64,000 nt of DNA, from positions 32,062-96,061 of the forward strand of contig NZ_SRMQ01000010.1 in NCBI RefSeq assembly GCF_004768785.1. The letters are read 5' to 3'. The notes beneath the pieces are model-generated. The model searched no databases. It saw nothing but the letters and a program-made list of their open reading frames with translations, and was not told the DNA's origin. A program made the translations under genes and the position numbers. Positions 45,352-55,173 of the stretch are shown here, piece after piece; position 1 is the stretch's first letter; each line of letters begins with the position of its first letter. Origin of the DNA: Caproiciproducens galactitolivorans. Lineage in GTDB: Bacteria > Bacillota > Clostridia > Oscillospirales > Acutalibacteraceae.

Positions 45352-46707
45352 TTACATATTTCTGTATTTTTTTACCCGGCGGAGATTCTTCTTTTTACGG
45401 TTATAAATCAAAGCCAAAATAATATAAATGATAACAAGCAGGACAATGATGCTTGCGACGACAATGAACCAAACCGATGTGAGAATGGATTTTACCGTAT
45501 TCGCGGAGTGCAGAAGCTCGCTTCGTTCCACGCTTTCAGCAGCAACAAGATTAATCGTGGTGAGGGGCTGGTTGGCGTAGCTGAGGGTTGCCGTACCGAT
45601 AACCTGCCCTTTTTTAACCGGAGCGCTGATTGTATCGGGTATATTCTTCGTGATAATGACACTGCTGGCCGAAACATTGCTCGGAAGCATTGCGGAGTAA
45701 TTCTTTTCCGCGACAAGCAGCAGTTTGTCTTTATTCCATGCGTCTTTCAGCTTTACTTCACCAACCGAATCGCCGGTGCTCAGGATGCTTTTCAGTTCCA
45801 GATTGCGGAAGGCCCAGCGGAACAGCGCCGCCGTATCAAGCATTTCGCCGCGTGTTTTAATCTCCTTGCCGCTTGCGGTCACATCTGGGGCTCCTAACGC
45901 CACACAGAGGTAGGTATAGCCGTCCGCCGTCGCGGTCGAAACAAGGCAGTAACCGGATTGGTCGTGATGCCCCGTCTTAATTCCGCGGGCATAACGGTAG
46001 TAGTATTGTCCTCCTAGTGCGTTACGGTCAATTAAATAGTTGGTAGTAGAAAGCGTGCGCGCTTTGTCCGCATTCGGGCCGCCAACCGGTTTATAAGTGT
46101 AACGCGTTTGCGAAGTGATCTCGGTGAAATGAGGAAGGCTCATGGCATATTTTGTGATTTTGTATAAGTCGCGCGCTGTGGTATAATGGTTCTCATCATG
46201 AAGTCCGTGCGGGTTTGCAAAATGCGTTCCGGTGCAGCCGAGTGCCTTTGCCTTTTGATTCATTAGGTCCACAAAGGCGTCAACGTCGCCCTTTCCCACA
46301 TAGTCCGCCAGTACGAGCGCCGCGTCATTTCCGCTGGGAACCAGCATACAGTTCAAAAGCTGGAACGCGGTGAGCTGATCGTCTTCCTTGATTCCGGAAA
46401 GCGAGCTTCCCGTCCCCAGCAGCTTATCGACGACCTCTTTGCTAACCGTTATTTTTGTGCCGTCAAGATCCTTGATTTGTTCGCTGACGACAATGAACGT
46501 CATAATTTTGGTAAGGGAAGCCGGTTCCCGGCGCATATCCGGGTTCTTTTCGTAAACGGCAGTATCTGTATCCAAATTGACCAGTTCAATTGCCTCGCAA
46601 TTTGTTTTGAATCCAATATTAAACGTTGCGGCATGGGCCGTGACCGGCGTTAATAAAAGCAAGAAAGTCAGGAGACAAGCGGACGCTTTAAGCAGCTTTT
46701 TTTTCAT
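45352..46707 (-). CDS. D-alanyl-D-alanine carboxypeptidase (DacF/PBP5-like)
   Basis: 451 residues. N-terminal signal peptide (LLKASACLLTFLLLLTPVTAHA), then the serine-peptidase motifs EPASLTKIM (SxxK, near residue 63), PSGNDAA (SxN, near 120) and GIKTGHHDQSG (KTG, near 240). A C-terminal beta domain is followed by a membrane helix (about 415-437) and a basic tail. It trims D-Ala from peptidoglycan stems at the outer face of the membrane. Spore formers often have several such enzymes. Confidence 0.92.
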   Translation of the reverse strand: MKKKLLKASACLLTFLLLLTPVTAHAATFNIGFKTNCEAIELVNLDTDTAVYEKNPDMRREPASLTKIMTFIVVSEQIKDLDGTKITVSKEVVDKLLGTGSSLSGIKEDDQLTAFQLLNCMLVPSGNDAALVLADYVGKGDVDAFVDLMNQKAKALGCTGTHFANPHGLHDENHYTTARDLYKITKYAMSLPHFTEITSQTRYTYKPVGGPNADKARTLSTTNYLIDRNALGGQYYYRYARGIKTGHHDQSGYCLVSTATADGYTYLCVALGAPDVTASGKEIKTRGEMLDTAALFRWAFRNLELKSILSTGDSVGEVKLKDAWNKDKLLLVAEKNYSAMLPSNVSASSVIITKNIPDTISAPVKKGQVIGTATLSYANQPLTTINLVAAESVERSELLHSANTVKSILTSVWFIVVASIIVLLVIIYIILALIYNRKKKNLRRVKKYRNM

Positions 46708-46859
46708 GGAACTTTTTCCTCCGATGTGCTATTATATGTTTAAAGTTCAAGAAAAAATTCAATACGTGAACATGAATTAGTATAACAGCAATTCTGCAAA
46801 AGATAAAGTGCAGTTTGGAATTGTTAATAATATTGTAAGATTTTACTGGAGGTTTGAAA

Positions 46860-47549
46860 GTGATTTACATAACAGGGGACACACACGGGGAGATGTGCCG
46901 CTTTGAGTCTCGTGCCGTAAAAAAATTAAAAAAAGGGGATACGCTTATTGTTTGCGGGGACTTCGGCTTTCTATGGGACGGAGGCGCAAAGGAAGAGAAA
47001 AACCTGCGGAAATTGGGAAAGAAAAAATACAACCTTCTTTTTTTAGACGGTTCGCATGAGAATTTTGACCTCCTTGACAAATATCCCATAACCGAATGGA
47101 ACGGAGGTCTTGTACAGAATATCAGCGGAAATTTATACCATTTGATGCGCGGGCAGGTGTATACGATCGAGGGGAAAAAGATTTTTACATTCGGCGGCGG
47201 GGAAAGCACGGAAAAGCGAATACGCATTGCCGCAGGAAAATGGTGGGAACGCGAGATGCCAAGCATGGAGGAAATGGCAGCCGGTGTGAAAAATCTTTCA
47301 GCGGTCGGTATGGCGGTAGATTATATTATTACGCATGAACCGGCGCCCCGCGTTATGACCAATACGGTGAACCCGCCGGAAAACACCAATCAGCTCGAAG
47401 CCTATTTCGAGCAGCTTGCCAAACAGGTGAAATTTGAAAAATGGTTTTTCGGCTCTCTGCATATCGACCGGAAAATAACATACCGGAATTATGCCGTTTT
47501 TGAGGAAGTCTTACCTGTGGAAGAAATACAGAAGAAAAGATACCGGTAA
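46860..47549 (+). CDS. Metallophosphoesterase
   Basis: 229 residues with calcineurin-like motifs: YITGDTHGEM (D-x-H, residues 3-12), VCGDFGFLWDGG (GD), LDGSHENFD (GNHD-like, with SH for NH) and a late ITHEPAPR (H). The class acts on nucleotides or phosphoproteins; the substrate is unclear. The start GTG 46860 is preferred over TTG 46854 because GGAGG lies only two bases before the latter. Confidence 0.8.
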   Translation: MIYITGDTHGEMCRFESRAVKKLKKGDTLIVCGDFGFLWDGGAKEEKNLRKLGKKKYNLLFLDGSHENFDLLDKYPITEWNGGLVQNISGNLYHLMRGQVYTIEGKKIFTFGGGESTEKRIRIAAGKWWEREMPSMEEMAAGVKNLSAVGMAVDYIITHEPAPRVMTNTVNPPENTNQLEAYFEQLAKQVKFEKWFFGSLHIDRKITYRNYAVFEEVLPVEEIQKKRYR

Positions 47550-47558
47550 TTTTAATTA

Positions 47559-47600
47559 ACCCAGTCCTGGAATCCGTTGTGATTCCGAGACTGGGTTTGT
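47559..47600. terminator. Bidirectional terminator between the phosphoesterase and recG
   Basis: AACCCAGTC and GACTGGGTT pair, with an inner GGAATC/GATTCC stem, followed by TGTTG; flanked by the ends of two convergent genes. Confidence 0.8.
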
Positions 47601-47652
47601 TGTGTGGCAAAAAAAGCTTATGAAATTGTGTAGCGATTTTGGGCAGCAGATT

Positions 47653-49677
47653 TTAATCCGTTTTATTTTTAAAAAGCTGGCGTACCTCGGCACGAAGCCC
47701 GCGGTGGGCGGGGGAGCTTAACTCTGCGTCCTCACGAAGAATTTCCCGGGCTACGGCCTGCGCCTGCTTTAAAACATTCACATCCTGCGTCATGTCGGCG
47801 ATTTTCAATTCCGGGAGGCCGTGTTGGCGGTGGCCGAAGAAATCGCCGGGGCCGCGCAGCTTTAAATCCTGTTCGGCAATGCGGAATCCATCGTTCGTAA
47901 GGCACATGGTTTTTAAGCGCGCAACGGTGTCTTCATTCTGTGCGTCGGAAATTAATATACAGATGGATTTATGGGCCCCACGCCCGACGCGTCCCCGGAG
48001 CTGATGCAGCTGGGACAACCCGTAGCGCTCGGCGTTTTCAATCATCATAACGGTGGCGTTTGGCACATCCATGCCGACTTCTACCACAGTAGTGGAAATT
48101 AGCACGGAGATTTTTCCTTTGGAAAAGTCCTCCATTACGGATTCCTTTTCCTTTGCCTTCATCTTGCCGTTTAGCACACCGATTTTGCAGCCGGGAAGCC
48201 ATTCTTCCCGCGCTTTCTGCGCGTATTCGTTTACGCTGGCCATATCGTTCTGCCCTTCTTCGATCATCGGACAGATGATGTAGCATTGTCGGCCCGCATC
48301 GATCTGCTTCTTAATAAAGCGGAAAGCCCGCAGGCGTTTGTCCCCGGAAATGGCATAGGTGTCGACTGTCTGCCTGCCGGGCGGCATTTCGTCCAAAACC
48401 GAAATATCCAAATCCCCGTAAATCATCAAGGCAAGCGTGCGGGGGATGGGGGTTGCGCTCATGACCAGCGTGTGCGGATGGTCGCCTTTCGAGGCAAGCG
48501 CGGCGCGCTGTGCCACACCGAAGCGGTGCTGTTCGTCGGTAATGACTAGGCCCAGCCGCTGAAAAGCAATGTCCTCGGAAAGAAGTGCGTGTGTGCCGAT
48601 GATAAGCTGGATTTCGCCGGATTGCAGCCCTTCTGTGATCGCCCGTTTTTTGGCTGCGGTGAGCGAGCCGGTCAGAAGTTCGGTATGCACGCCTTTTAAG
48701 AGGGAAGACAGAGTGTCATAGTGCTGCCGAGCGAGGATTTCCGTGGGAGCCATGAGTGCCGCCTGCATGCCGCTGCGGGCGGCACAGTAGGAAAGTGCCG
48801 CCGCAACCGCGGTTTTGCCGGAACCGACGTCCCCCTGAATCAGGCGGTTCATCGGATGGCTGCCCATCATATCGGCTACCGCTTCTTTTACGGCCCTCCG
48901 CTGGGCTTCTGTGGGCTTAAACGGAAGCAGGCGAAAGTATCCGTCCGAATCATCTCGAAGAAGCCTGAGGCGGTTTTCGGTGCGGCTGCGGCCTTTTAAG
49001 CGGAGAAGCCCCAGCTGGAGTATTAGAAGCTCTTCAAAGACCAGACGCCGCCGGGCAATTTCCATATCTTTCATTGCGCGGGGGCAGTGAATGTTTTCCA
49101 AGGCGTAGCGCAGGTGGCAAAGCCCGTATTTCATACGAATGGCTTCCGGAATGGGATCCTGCATCGCGTCGGGCAGCAATTCCAGCGCATTTTGCACTAC
49201 GGATTCAATAATGCGGCTGGAGAGCCCCTGCGTCAGCGGATAAATCGGATGGACGCCGGGCCCCTTCGCGGCGTCGGCGAATTCGGGTGCCGTCATTTCC
49301 CGCTTTGAGAAATTTGCTTTCACCTTACCGTAAAAAATATATTGCTTTCCCTCTTTTAACATTAAGGGGATATACCGGTTATTAAAATACGTAAGCTCCA
49401 TGTCGCTTTCGCCATCGCTTACTTTGACCTTGTAAAGGGTCATGCCGCCGCGTATGCGGGCTTCCGAAGGGCGCTGCAAAACGGTGGCGCGTATGGCGCA
49501 AGGGACGTCCAGGGGAGCCTGCCGGATCGACAGCGGCTCGCTCCAATCCTCGTAAGCGCGCGGATAATAACGCAGCAAAGCGCCGACGGTCGGCACGCCA
49601 AGCTTTGCAAACAGCTTGGCGCGCTTCTCGCCGACGCCTTTTAATTCCTCTATTTTTATCGAAAATAACGAACGCAT
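47653..49677 (-). CDS. recG: ATP-dependent DNA helicase RecG
   Basis: Reverses stalled replication forks and processes Holliday junctions. Wedge domain at residues about 1-230, Walker A LIQGDVGSGKTAVAAA (about 279-294), DEQH box ITDEQHRFG, SATPIPRTLALMIYGDLD and the family's QLRGRVGRG motif. 674 residues, full length. Its ATG shares one base with the stop of the upstream DhaL/FakA-like gene, a pairing common in Firmicutes. Confidence 0.96.
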   Translation of the reverse strand: MRSLFSIKIEELKGVGEKRAKLFAKLGVPTVGALLRYYPRAYEDWSEPLSIRQAPLDVPCAIRATVLQRPSEARIRGGMTLYKVKVSDGESDMELTYFNNRYIPLMLKEGKQYIFYGKVKANFSKREMTAPEFADAAKGPGVHPIYPLTQGLSSRIIESVVQNALELLPDAMQDPIPEAIRMKYGLCHLRYALENIHCPRAMKDMEIARRRLVFEELLILQLGLLRLKGRSRTENRLRLLRDDSDGYFRLLPFKPTEAQRRAVKEAVADMMGSHPMNRLIQGDVGSGKTAVAAALSYCAARSGMQAALMAPTEILARQHYDTLSSLLKGVHTELLTGSLTAAKKRAITEGLQSGEIQLIIGTHALLSEDIAFQRLGLVITDEQHRFGVAQRAALASKGDHPHTLVMSATPIPRTLALMIYGDLDISVLDEMPPGRQTVDTYAISGDKRLRAFRFIKKQIDAGRQCYIICPMIEEGQNDMASVNEYAQKAREEWLPGCKIGVLNGKMKAKEKESVMEDFSKGKISVLISTTVVEVGMDVPNATVMMIENAERYGLSQLHQLRGRVGRGAHKSICILISDAQNEDTVARLKTMCLTNDGFRIAEQDLKLRGPGDFFGHRQHGLPELKIADMTQDVNVLKQAQAVAREILREDAELSSPAHRGLRAEVRQLFKNKTD

Positions 49678-51347
49678 TACTCTATTGAAACAATGAAATA
49701 GTAAATCGGCTGTCCGCCGTTGACAAGCGTAACCTCGGTTTCATTCGAAACCTTGCTCTTAATCCGGTTATAGGCTTCGTTTGCCTGCTTTTCGGTTACA
49801 TCCGCACCGTAAATGATCGTGATAAACGAGGTGCTGCGGTTTACCATGGAGCGGGTCAGCTTCACGCAGGTGTGTACGATATCCTTTTCGATTAACTCAA
49901 GTTTTCCGTTGTTCAGCCCAAGAATATCCCCGGCTTTGATTTTATGTCCGCCGAACTCGGAATCGCGCGCGGCGAACGTAACGGTAGCGGTTTGTACGTT
50001 TCCGGCAGCTTCCATCATGTTGATGGTATTCGATTCGGTTGAGGCGTCGGGATCATAAGCCAGCATAGCGGACAGGCCCTGTGGAATGGTGCGTGTGGGC
50101 AAGATGATGACCTTGCGATCCTTTACTAGCGGAATGGTTTGTTCGGCAGCCATGATAATATTTTTATTATTGGGCAGTACCAGAACCGTTTTTGCTGGCG
50201 TCGCTTTTACCGCTGCAAGTATATCGTTGGTACTGGGGTTCATTGTTTGCCCGCCGCTGACGACATGTGTGCAGCCCAGATCGGTAAAGAGGGTTTTTAA
50301 GCCTTCCCCGGCTGCGACTGCGACAAACCCGATTTCCTCCACAGGATCAGCGGGCGTTAAAGGGGCGGAAGCCGCCTTTGCCTTGGCCTGCTCATTCGCC
50401 TCGGCCGCCTTACGGTGCTGCTCCTTCATGTTTTCGATCTTTACCGTCAGAAGCTGACCAAACTCCAGAGCCGCCTGCAGCGCGTTGCCCGGCTCTTCGG
50501 TGTGAACATGAACCTTTATGATTTTCTCATCGTCAACGACCACAACGCAGTCGCCGATGGTTTCCAAATAAGAACGCAGCTCCTGCGGGGCTTTTTTACA
50601 GTCCTCATCGCGCCCTACAATAAACTCGGTGCAATAGGTGAAACGGATATCCTGATCGAATTCCGCCGCCGCGTTGCGGAAAAAGTCGCTTTCCAGAGAC
50701 GTTTCCTCCTGCGAGCCGGTTTCATTTTCAATCACTGTGCCGTCGCGGAAAACACTCAGCATCCCGTCGAAGATACAGCACAGCCCCTTTCCGCCGGCGT
50801 CCACCACACCTGCTTTTTTCAGTACGGGGAGAAGCTCCGGTGTTTTTTCAAGCGCCTCTGCGGCGCCCTTGCAGATTGCACTCCATACGTATACGGCGTC
50901 GTCATCAATTGCCGCTGCGGCTCTCCCTTTTTCGCAGGCAACACGGGAGACGGTAAGAATGGTTCCCTCCGTTGGTTTCATAACGGCCTTATAAGCGGCC
51001 TCCACGCCGACTCCAAGAGCGTTGGCAAGATCCGAGCCGCCGATTTCCTCCATACCCTCAATTCCTTTTGCAAAGCCGCGAAATAAAAGGGACAGGATAA
51101 CGCCGGAATTGCCCCTTGCGCCGTGGAGCATGGCTGAAGCTGCCCGCTGGGCGACTTCGGCTGCTGTACCGCTCCCGTTTATTGTAAGCTCTTTTGCGGC
51201 AGAACTCATTGTCATAGACATATTGGTACCGGTGTCGCCATCAGGAACAGGGAAAATGTTCAATTCATCAACGGCTGTTTTATGTTTTACAATATTATTA
51301 GCACCTGAAATGATAGCGTTGCACAGGTCAGTTCCATTTATCACCAT
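49677..51347 (-). CDS. DhaL-domain protein of the YloV/FakA family
   Basis: 556 residues. The N-terminal Dak2/DhaL domain is clear: DELNIFPVPDGDTGTNM (about residues 27-43) binds ATP-Mg. The C-terminal part has VSGGQTMNPSTNDIL and LPNNKNIIMAAEQ, typical of FakA. In Staphylococcus FakA phosphorylates fatty acids bound to FakB; whether a FakB partner exists here is unknown. Operonic with recG. Confidence 0.88.
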   Translation of the reverse strand: MVINGTDLCNAIISGANNIVKHKTAVDELNIFPVPDGDTGTNMSMTMSSAAKELTINGSGTAAEVAQRAASAMLHGARGNSGVILSLLFRGFAKGIEGMEEIGGSDLANALGVGVEAAYKAVMKPTEGTILTVSRVACEKGRAAAAIDDDAVYVWSAICKGAAEALEKTPELLPVLKKAGVVDAGGKGLCCIFDGMLSVFRDGTVIENETGSQEETSLESDFFRNAAAEFDQDIRFTYCTEFIVGRDEDCKKAPQELRSYLETIGDCVVVVDDEKIIKVHVHTEEPGNALQAALEFGQLLTVKIENMKEQHRKAAEANEQAKAKAASAPLTPADPVEEIGFVAVAAGEGLKTLFTDLGCTHVVSGGQTMNPSTNDILAAVKATPAKTVLVLPNNKNIIMAAEQTIPLVKDRKVIILPTRTIPQGLSAMLAYDPDASTESNTINMMEAAGNVQTATVTFAARDSEFGGHKIKAGDILGLNNGKLELIEKDIVHTCVKLTRSMVNRSTSFITIIYGADVTEKQANEAYNRIKSKVSNETEVTLVNGGQPIYYFIVSIE

Positions 51348-51473
51348 TCAGCACTCCCTAAAATTCACATATTTGCCTACTGTATATTTCATCCTAATAT
51401 TATAACATAGAGCAGTTTCAGATTCAATCTTTAAATTTTAGTCGAAAAATAGGGAGAAATGTTGAAACTCTCC

Positions 51474-51502
51474 AAAAAAATATCCTCACAGACGTGAGGA
51501 TA
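51474..51502 (-). terminator. Terminator of spoVS
   Basis: On the minus strand, ATATCCTCAC and GTGAGGATAT pair around GTCT and are followed by a run of T. Confidence 0.88.
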
Positions 51503-51518
51503 TGATAAGGGATCCATA

Positions 51519-51785
51519 TTATCTTGGTTCTACAATCAGCTTAATTGCAGTACGTTCTTCATCGCCAATCACGACACTAGCAAAGGCAGGGATACAGACA
51601 ATGTCAATCCCTGACGGGGCTAAGTATCCGCGCGCAATTGCAATGGCCTTGATAGCCTGATTGGCTGCACCGGCGCCGACGGCTTGCAGCTCGACGGATC
51701 CCTCTTCGCGAATGACTCCTGCAACTGCACCTGCGACGGAATTGGGGGCTGATTTTGATGATACTTTTAAGATTTCCATAGGCAT
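51519..51785 (-). CDS. spoVS: Stage V sporulation protein S
   Basis: 88 residues, nearly invariant in spore formers: MEILKVSSKSAPNSVAGA, GAGAANQAIKAIAIARGYLA and EERTAIKLIVEPR. It is an Alba-like small protein that influences septation and coat assembly. GGAGG precedes the start. Its presence indicates a sporulating ancestry. Confidence 0.96.
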   Translation of the reverse strand: MPMEILKVSSKSAPNSVAGAVAGVIREEGSVELQAVGAGAANQAIKAIAIARGYLAPSGIDIVCIPAFASVVIGDEERTAIKLIVEPR

Positions 51786-51904
51786 CCTCCAGACTATAGC
51801 AAAATCGATAGTACCATCATAGAACGAAATGAGAAGATTTGCAAGTATTATTTACTAAAAACAATTAAATTCCTAAAATAAAACTGTAGAAACCAACGAA
51901 GCGT

Positions 51905-52672
51905 CTATTGAATCTGAATCCGTTCTACCGACAGGGTTTTCCCGCTTTTGTCATCGATATGAAATAAAGCGCAGTCCATCCTGCAATCTCCTTCAGCAAG
52001 CGCAAAACGGACGGGCATTTTTGTCCGCATTTTTTCAATCACCAGCTCCGGCTTTACGCCGAGGACCGATTGAATCGGGCCCGTCATGCCAAGGTCGGAA
52101 ATATATCCGGTTCCATTGGGAAGAATGCATTCGTCCGCAGTTTGAACATGGGTGTGCGTGCCGAAAACAGCGGAGACGCGCCCGTCCATATAGTAGCCGA
52201 AGGAACGTTTTTCTCCTGTAGCCTCTGCATGGAAGTCAATCAAAGTAATCGGGGGAAGCTCTTTTGCAAGAAGGCGATCCGCCTCGTCAAAGGGAGAATC
52301 CAGCCCGTCCATGTAAATCGTGCCCATCAGATTGATTACACAGATCTGTGTCCTGCCCATATCTACAATACAAAGGCCCTTGCCCGGGGCGCTGGGAGGA
52401 AAGTTGGCGGGGCGCAGAAGGTATTCGCACGAATCGTACAATTCGTAGCTTTCTTTTCTCCGGAAGCTGTGATTGCCCGCCGTGATAACGTCGACGCCGC
52501 TGTCGAACAGAAACTGAACCGATGCGGGGGTAAGGCCGTTTCCGTCCGCTGAGTTTTCCCCGTTGGCTATCACCAGGTCAATTCCTTTCAATTTCTTTAA
52601 GTGGGGGAGATGTGCGCGAAGAAAACGGGAGCCAATACTGCCCACCACATCGCCGATCGCAAGAATATTCAT
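51905..52672 (-). CDS. ymdB: YmdB-family metallophosphoesterase
   Basis: 255 residues. MNILAIGDVVGSIGSR, ANGENSADG, TAGNHSF, DFHAEATGEKRS and GTHTHVQTADE give the metal-binding set. YmdB is a 2',3'-cyclic nucleotide phosphodiesterase that affects sporulation and biofilm genes in Bacillus (family knowledge). The start at 52672 is chosen because MNILAIGD is the family N-terminus; the frame extends to 52711. It lies just downstream of rny, as in many Firmicutes. Confidence 0.92.
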   Translation of the reverse strand: MNILAIGDVVGSIGSRFLRAHLPHLKKLKGIDLVIANGENSADGNGLTPASVQFLFDSGVDVITAGNHSFRRKESYELYDSCEYLLRPANFPPSAPGKGLCIVDMGRTQICVINLMGTIYMDGLDSPFDEADRLLAKELPPITLIDFHAEATGEKRSFGYYMDGRVSAVFGTHTHVQTADECILPNGTGYISDLGMTGPIQSVLGVKPELVIEKMRTKMPVRFALAEGDCRMDCALFHIDDKSGKTLSVERIQIQ

Positions 52673-52999
52673 AATGATAAGCCTACTTTCTGTACAAATG
52701 CCTGATATCACGGGCGTTTGCAGTCTTATAGAATATTGTAACAGTTTATTTTTTACAAGTAAATCCTAGAAATGCATAATCTTGATTTTGCAGGATCCTT
52801 ATTTTGATAATTCATAAAATGCGTGCTGCTATGGTTGCTTAAAATGCAATCGGATAAAGTTTTTGGGTTGCCCGACCTTTAAAATACGCGGATAAATTTG
52901 TAATGGCAAAAGCCAAAGGGCTTCTCTGCATAATTTTAGGGGAACAGCCCAGTACTGTCCCCCTAAAATACTACTCCCCATAAAAGCGTGATTGAAATA
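52673..52999. other. Intergenic stretch between rny and ymdB with one 15-base palindrome
   Basis: ATTTTAGGGGAACAG (52933-52947) pairs with CTGTCCCCCTAAAAT (52955-52969) with one mismatch and a 7-base loop. There is no T run on either side, so it is not a typical terminator. I see no ORF here. Confidence 0.6.
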
Positions 53000-54562
53000 C
53001 TATTTCGCGTATTCAATCGCGCGGCTTTCGCGAATTATGTTTACCTTAATCTGGCCCGGATACTCAAGATCACTTTCAATTTTGTTGCAAATATCACGTG
53101 CCAAAAGTGCCATTTTATCATCGGTAATCATCTCGGGCTTAACAATTACGCGAATTTCGCGTCCTGCCTGAATCGCGAAGCACCGTTCGACGCCCTCAAA
53201 CGAAGAAGCAACTTCTTCCAGCTTTTCAAGCCGTTTGATATAGTTTTCCAGATTTTCGCGTCTTGCACCCGGCCTTGCGGCGGAAATCGCGTCGGCTGCC
53301 TGAACAATGCAGGCGATAACGGTTTTCGCTTCCACGTCGCCGTGATGCGCCTGAATCGCGTGAATAACGGTTTCGCTTTCCTTGTATTTGCGAGCCACGT
53401 CAACGCCAATGTCAACATGGGAACCTTCGATTTCATGATCAAGTGATTTGCCGATATCATGCAATAGACCTGCCCGGCGTGCGATTGCCGGATCCAAACC
53501 GAGTTCGGAAGCCATCACACCAGATAAGAAAGAAACTTCCAGCGAATGGTTTAATACATTTTGTCCGTAACTGGTACGGTAACGCAACCGTCCCAGCAGT
53601 TTGATCAGTTCGGGGTGGATTCCATTCACTCCGGATTCAATAACAGCACGCTCGCCTTCCTGCTTAATGGTGGCATCCACCTCGCGGCGTGCCTTCTCGA
53701 TTGTTTCCTCAATCCTTGCAGGATGAATTCTGCCGTCTGCAATCAAATGCTCAAGCGCTATGCGGGCCACCTCGCGGCGCACCGGTTCGAAACAGGAAAG
53801 GGTAATTGCCTCAGGCGTATCGTCAATGATCAGGTCAACTCCGGTAAGCGTTTCAATCGCCCGGATATTCCGACCTTCACGTCCGATAATGCGGCCCTTC
53901 ATTTCATCGTTTGGCAGCGGTACAACGGAAATGGTGGCCTCCGCCACATGATCTGCGGCGCATCTCTGAATTGCCATTGAAATAATTTCCCTTGCGGTCT
54001 TCTCCGCTTCCTCGCGGGTCTGCTGTTCGAATTCCATGAGTTTGACGGCTTTTTCATGTATAAGCTCGTCTTCCAGGTTCTTTAGTAAATAGTCTTTTGC
54101 TTGATCAACCGTAAAACCGGATATGCGTTCCAGCATATCAAACTGGCTCTTCTTTACAGCTTCGGCTTCTGCAAGCCGTTCATCAGCTTGTTTATTCTTA
54201 TTCGTTAGGATTTCGTCCTTGGCTTCCAGACTTTCCATCTTTTTGTCAAGGGTTTCCTCTTTTTGCTGTATGCGGCGTTCCTGACGCTGTACTTCCTTGC
54301 GGCGTTCGTTCAGTTCACGCTCGGCCTCGGTTCTTAGGCGGTGGATTTCATCTTTACCTTCCAGAACGGCTTCCTTTTTTTTCGCTTCGGCTGTTTTTAT
54401 CGCGTCGCTGACAATTCTTTTCGCTTCCTGCTCAGCGGAACCGATCGTGAACTCAGCTTGCTTTTTCCGATGGCTGATACCGCCCAGAAATGCAGCTATG
54501 CCGGTAATCAACGCGCAAACAAGCGCGATGATAATACATGTCGTTAAGCTAACTGTGGTCAA
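53000..54562 (-). CDS. rny: Ribonuclease Y
   Basis: Membrane-anchored endoribonuclease that starts mRNA decay. N-terminal membrane segment (about residues 7-27), a long coiled coil (to about 200), a KH domain ([26 protein letters not shown]) and an HD domain ([18 protein letters not shown]). 520 residues, full length. It lies upstream of ymdB, spaced by a palindrome. Confidence 0.96.
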   Translation of the reverse strand: MTTVSLTTCIIIALVCALITGIAAFLGGISHRKKQAEFTIGSAEQEAKRIVSDAIKTAEAKKKEAVLEGKDEIHRLRTEAERELNERRKEVQRQERRIQQKEETLDKKMESLEAKDEILTNKNKQADERLAEAEAVKKSQFDMLERISGFTVDQAKDYLLKNLEDELIHEKAVKLMEFEQQTREEAEKTAREIISMAIQRCAADHVAEATISVVPLPNDEMKGRIIGREGRNIRAIETLTGVDLIIDDTPEAITLSCFEPVRREVARIALEHLIADGRIHPARIEETIEKARREVDATIKQEGERAVIESGVNGIHPELIKLLGRLRYRTSYGQNVLNHSLEVSFLSGVMASELGLDPAIARRAGLLHDIGKSLDHEIEGSHVDIGVDVARKYKESETVIHAIQAHHGDVEAKTVIACIVQAADAISAARPGARRENLENYIKRLEKLEEVASSFEGVERCFAIQAGREIRVIVKPEMITDDKMALLARDICNKIESDLEYPGQIKVNIIRESRAIEYAK

Positions 54563-54812
54563 TCATTGGCACCTCCTTGTCTTTTTTCTTTCATATTTTT
54601 TGTTTTAATCATTTCGGATGGGTGCGTTAAGCCCATAAATGCATATTCGTGCATTATACACATAATTGTATTACGTCCAATACCCGAATGTCAAGAAATA
54701 TTGATTATTATCAGAAGAATTGTCTATATAATTTCCTTATCAAGTTTTGTTGAAGATCATCATGGGAACCAAGTATAATGTCGAAAATGATAAAATTTCC
54801 AAATTGTTTCTA

Positions 54813-55145
54813 TTGACAAGTTTGTTAACCGGTGCTAGTATACAGAATACATAGAAAAATATGTTTAATGCGTTGAAGAGGAAGCCTTATTTCGAAAAAT
54901 TGCACCAGAGAGCGGGCGCGTATGCTGTAAGCACCCGCAGCAATTGAAATCGGGCCACCACCTCCGAGTGCGTGCCGAAAGCGTTTGGCGTAAGGCATGC
55001 CGGTTGGCGCCGTTATCCGCCGCCACGAGGACGGGTTTCTTTGTTTTTATATTTGTTTTTATATTTTAAGTTAGAAGTCCGTTGAAATTGGGTGGAACCG
55101 CAAACAATCGCTTTGCCCCATGCTGTGGGGTGAAGCTTTTTTATT
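54813..55145 (+). ncRNA. Promoter and threonine T-box leader of thrS
   Basis: TTGACA (54813-54818) and TAGTAT (54836-54841) are 17 bases apart. A long structured leader follows, with the T-box ATTGGGTGGAACCGC at about 55087-55101 and the terminator GCTTTGCCCC/GGGGTGAAGC plus T run at 55110-55145. An ACC near 54956-54960 could be the threonine specifier codon. Uncharged tRNA-Thr should open the transcript into thrS. Confidence 0.9.
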
Positions 55146-55173
55146 TTGGTAATTCATCTAAGGAGTGAAAGAT

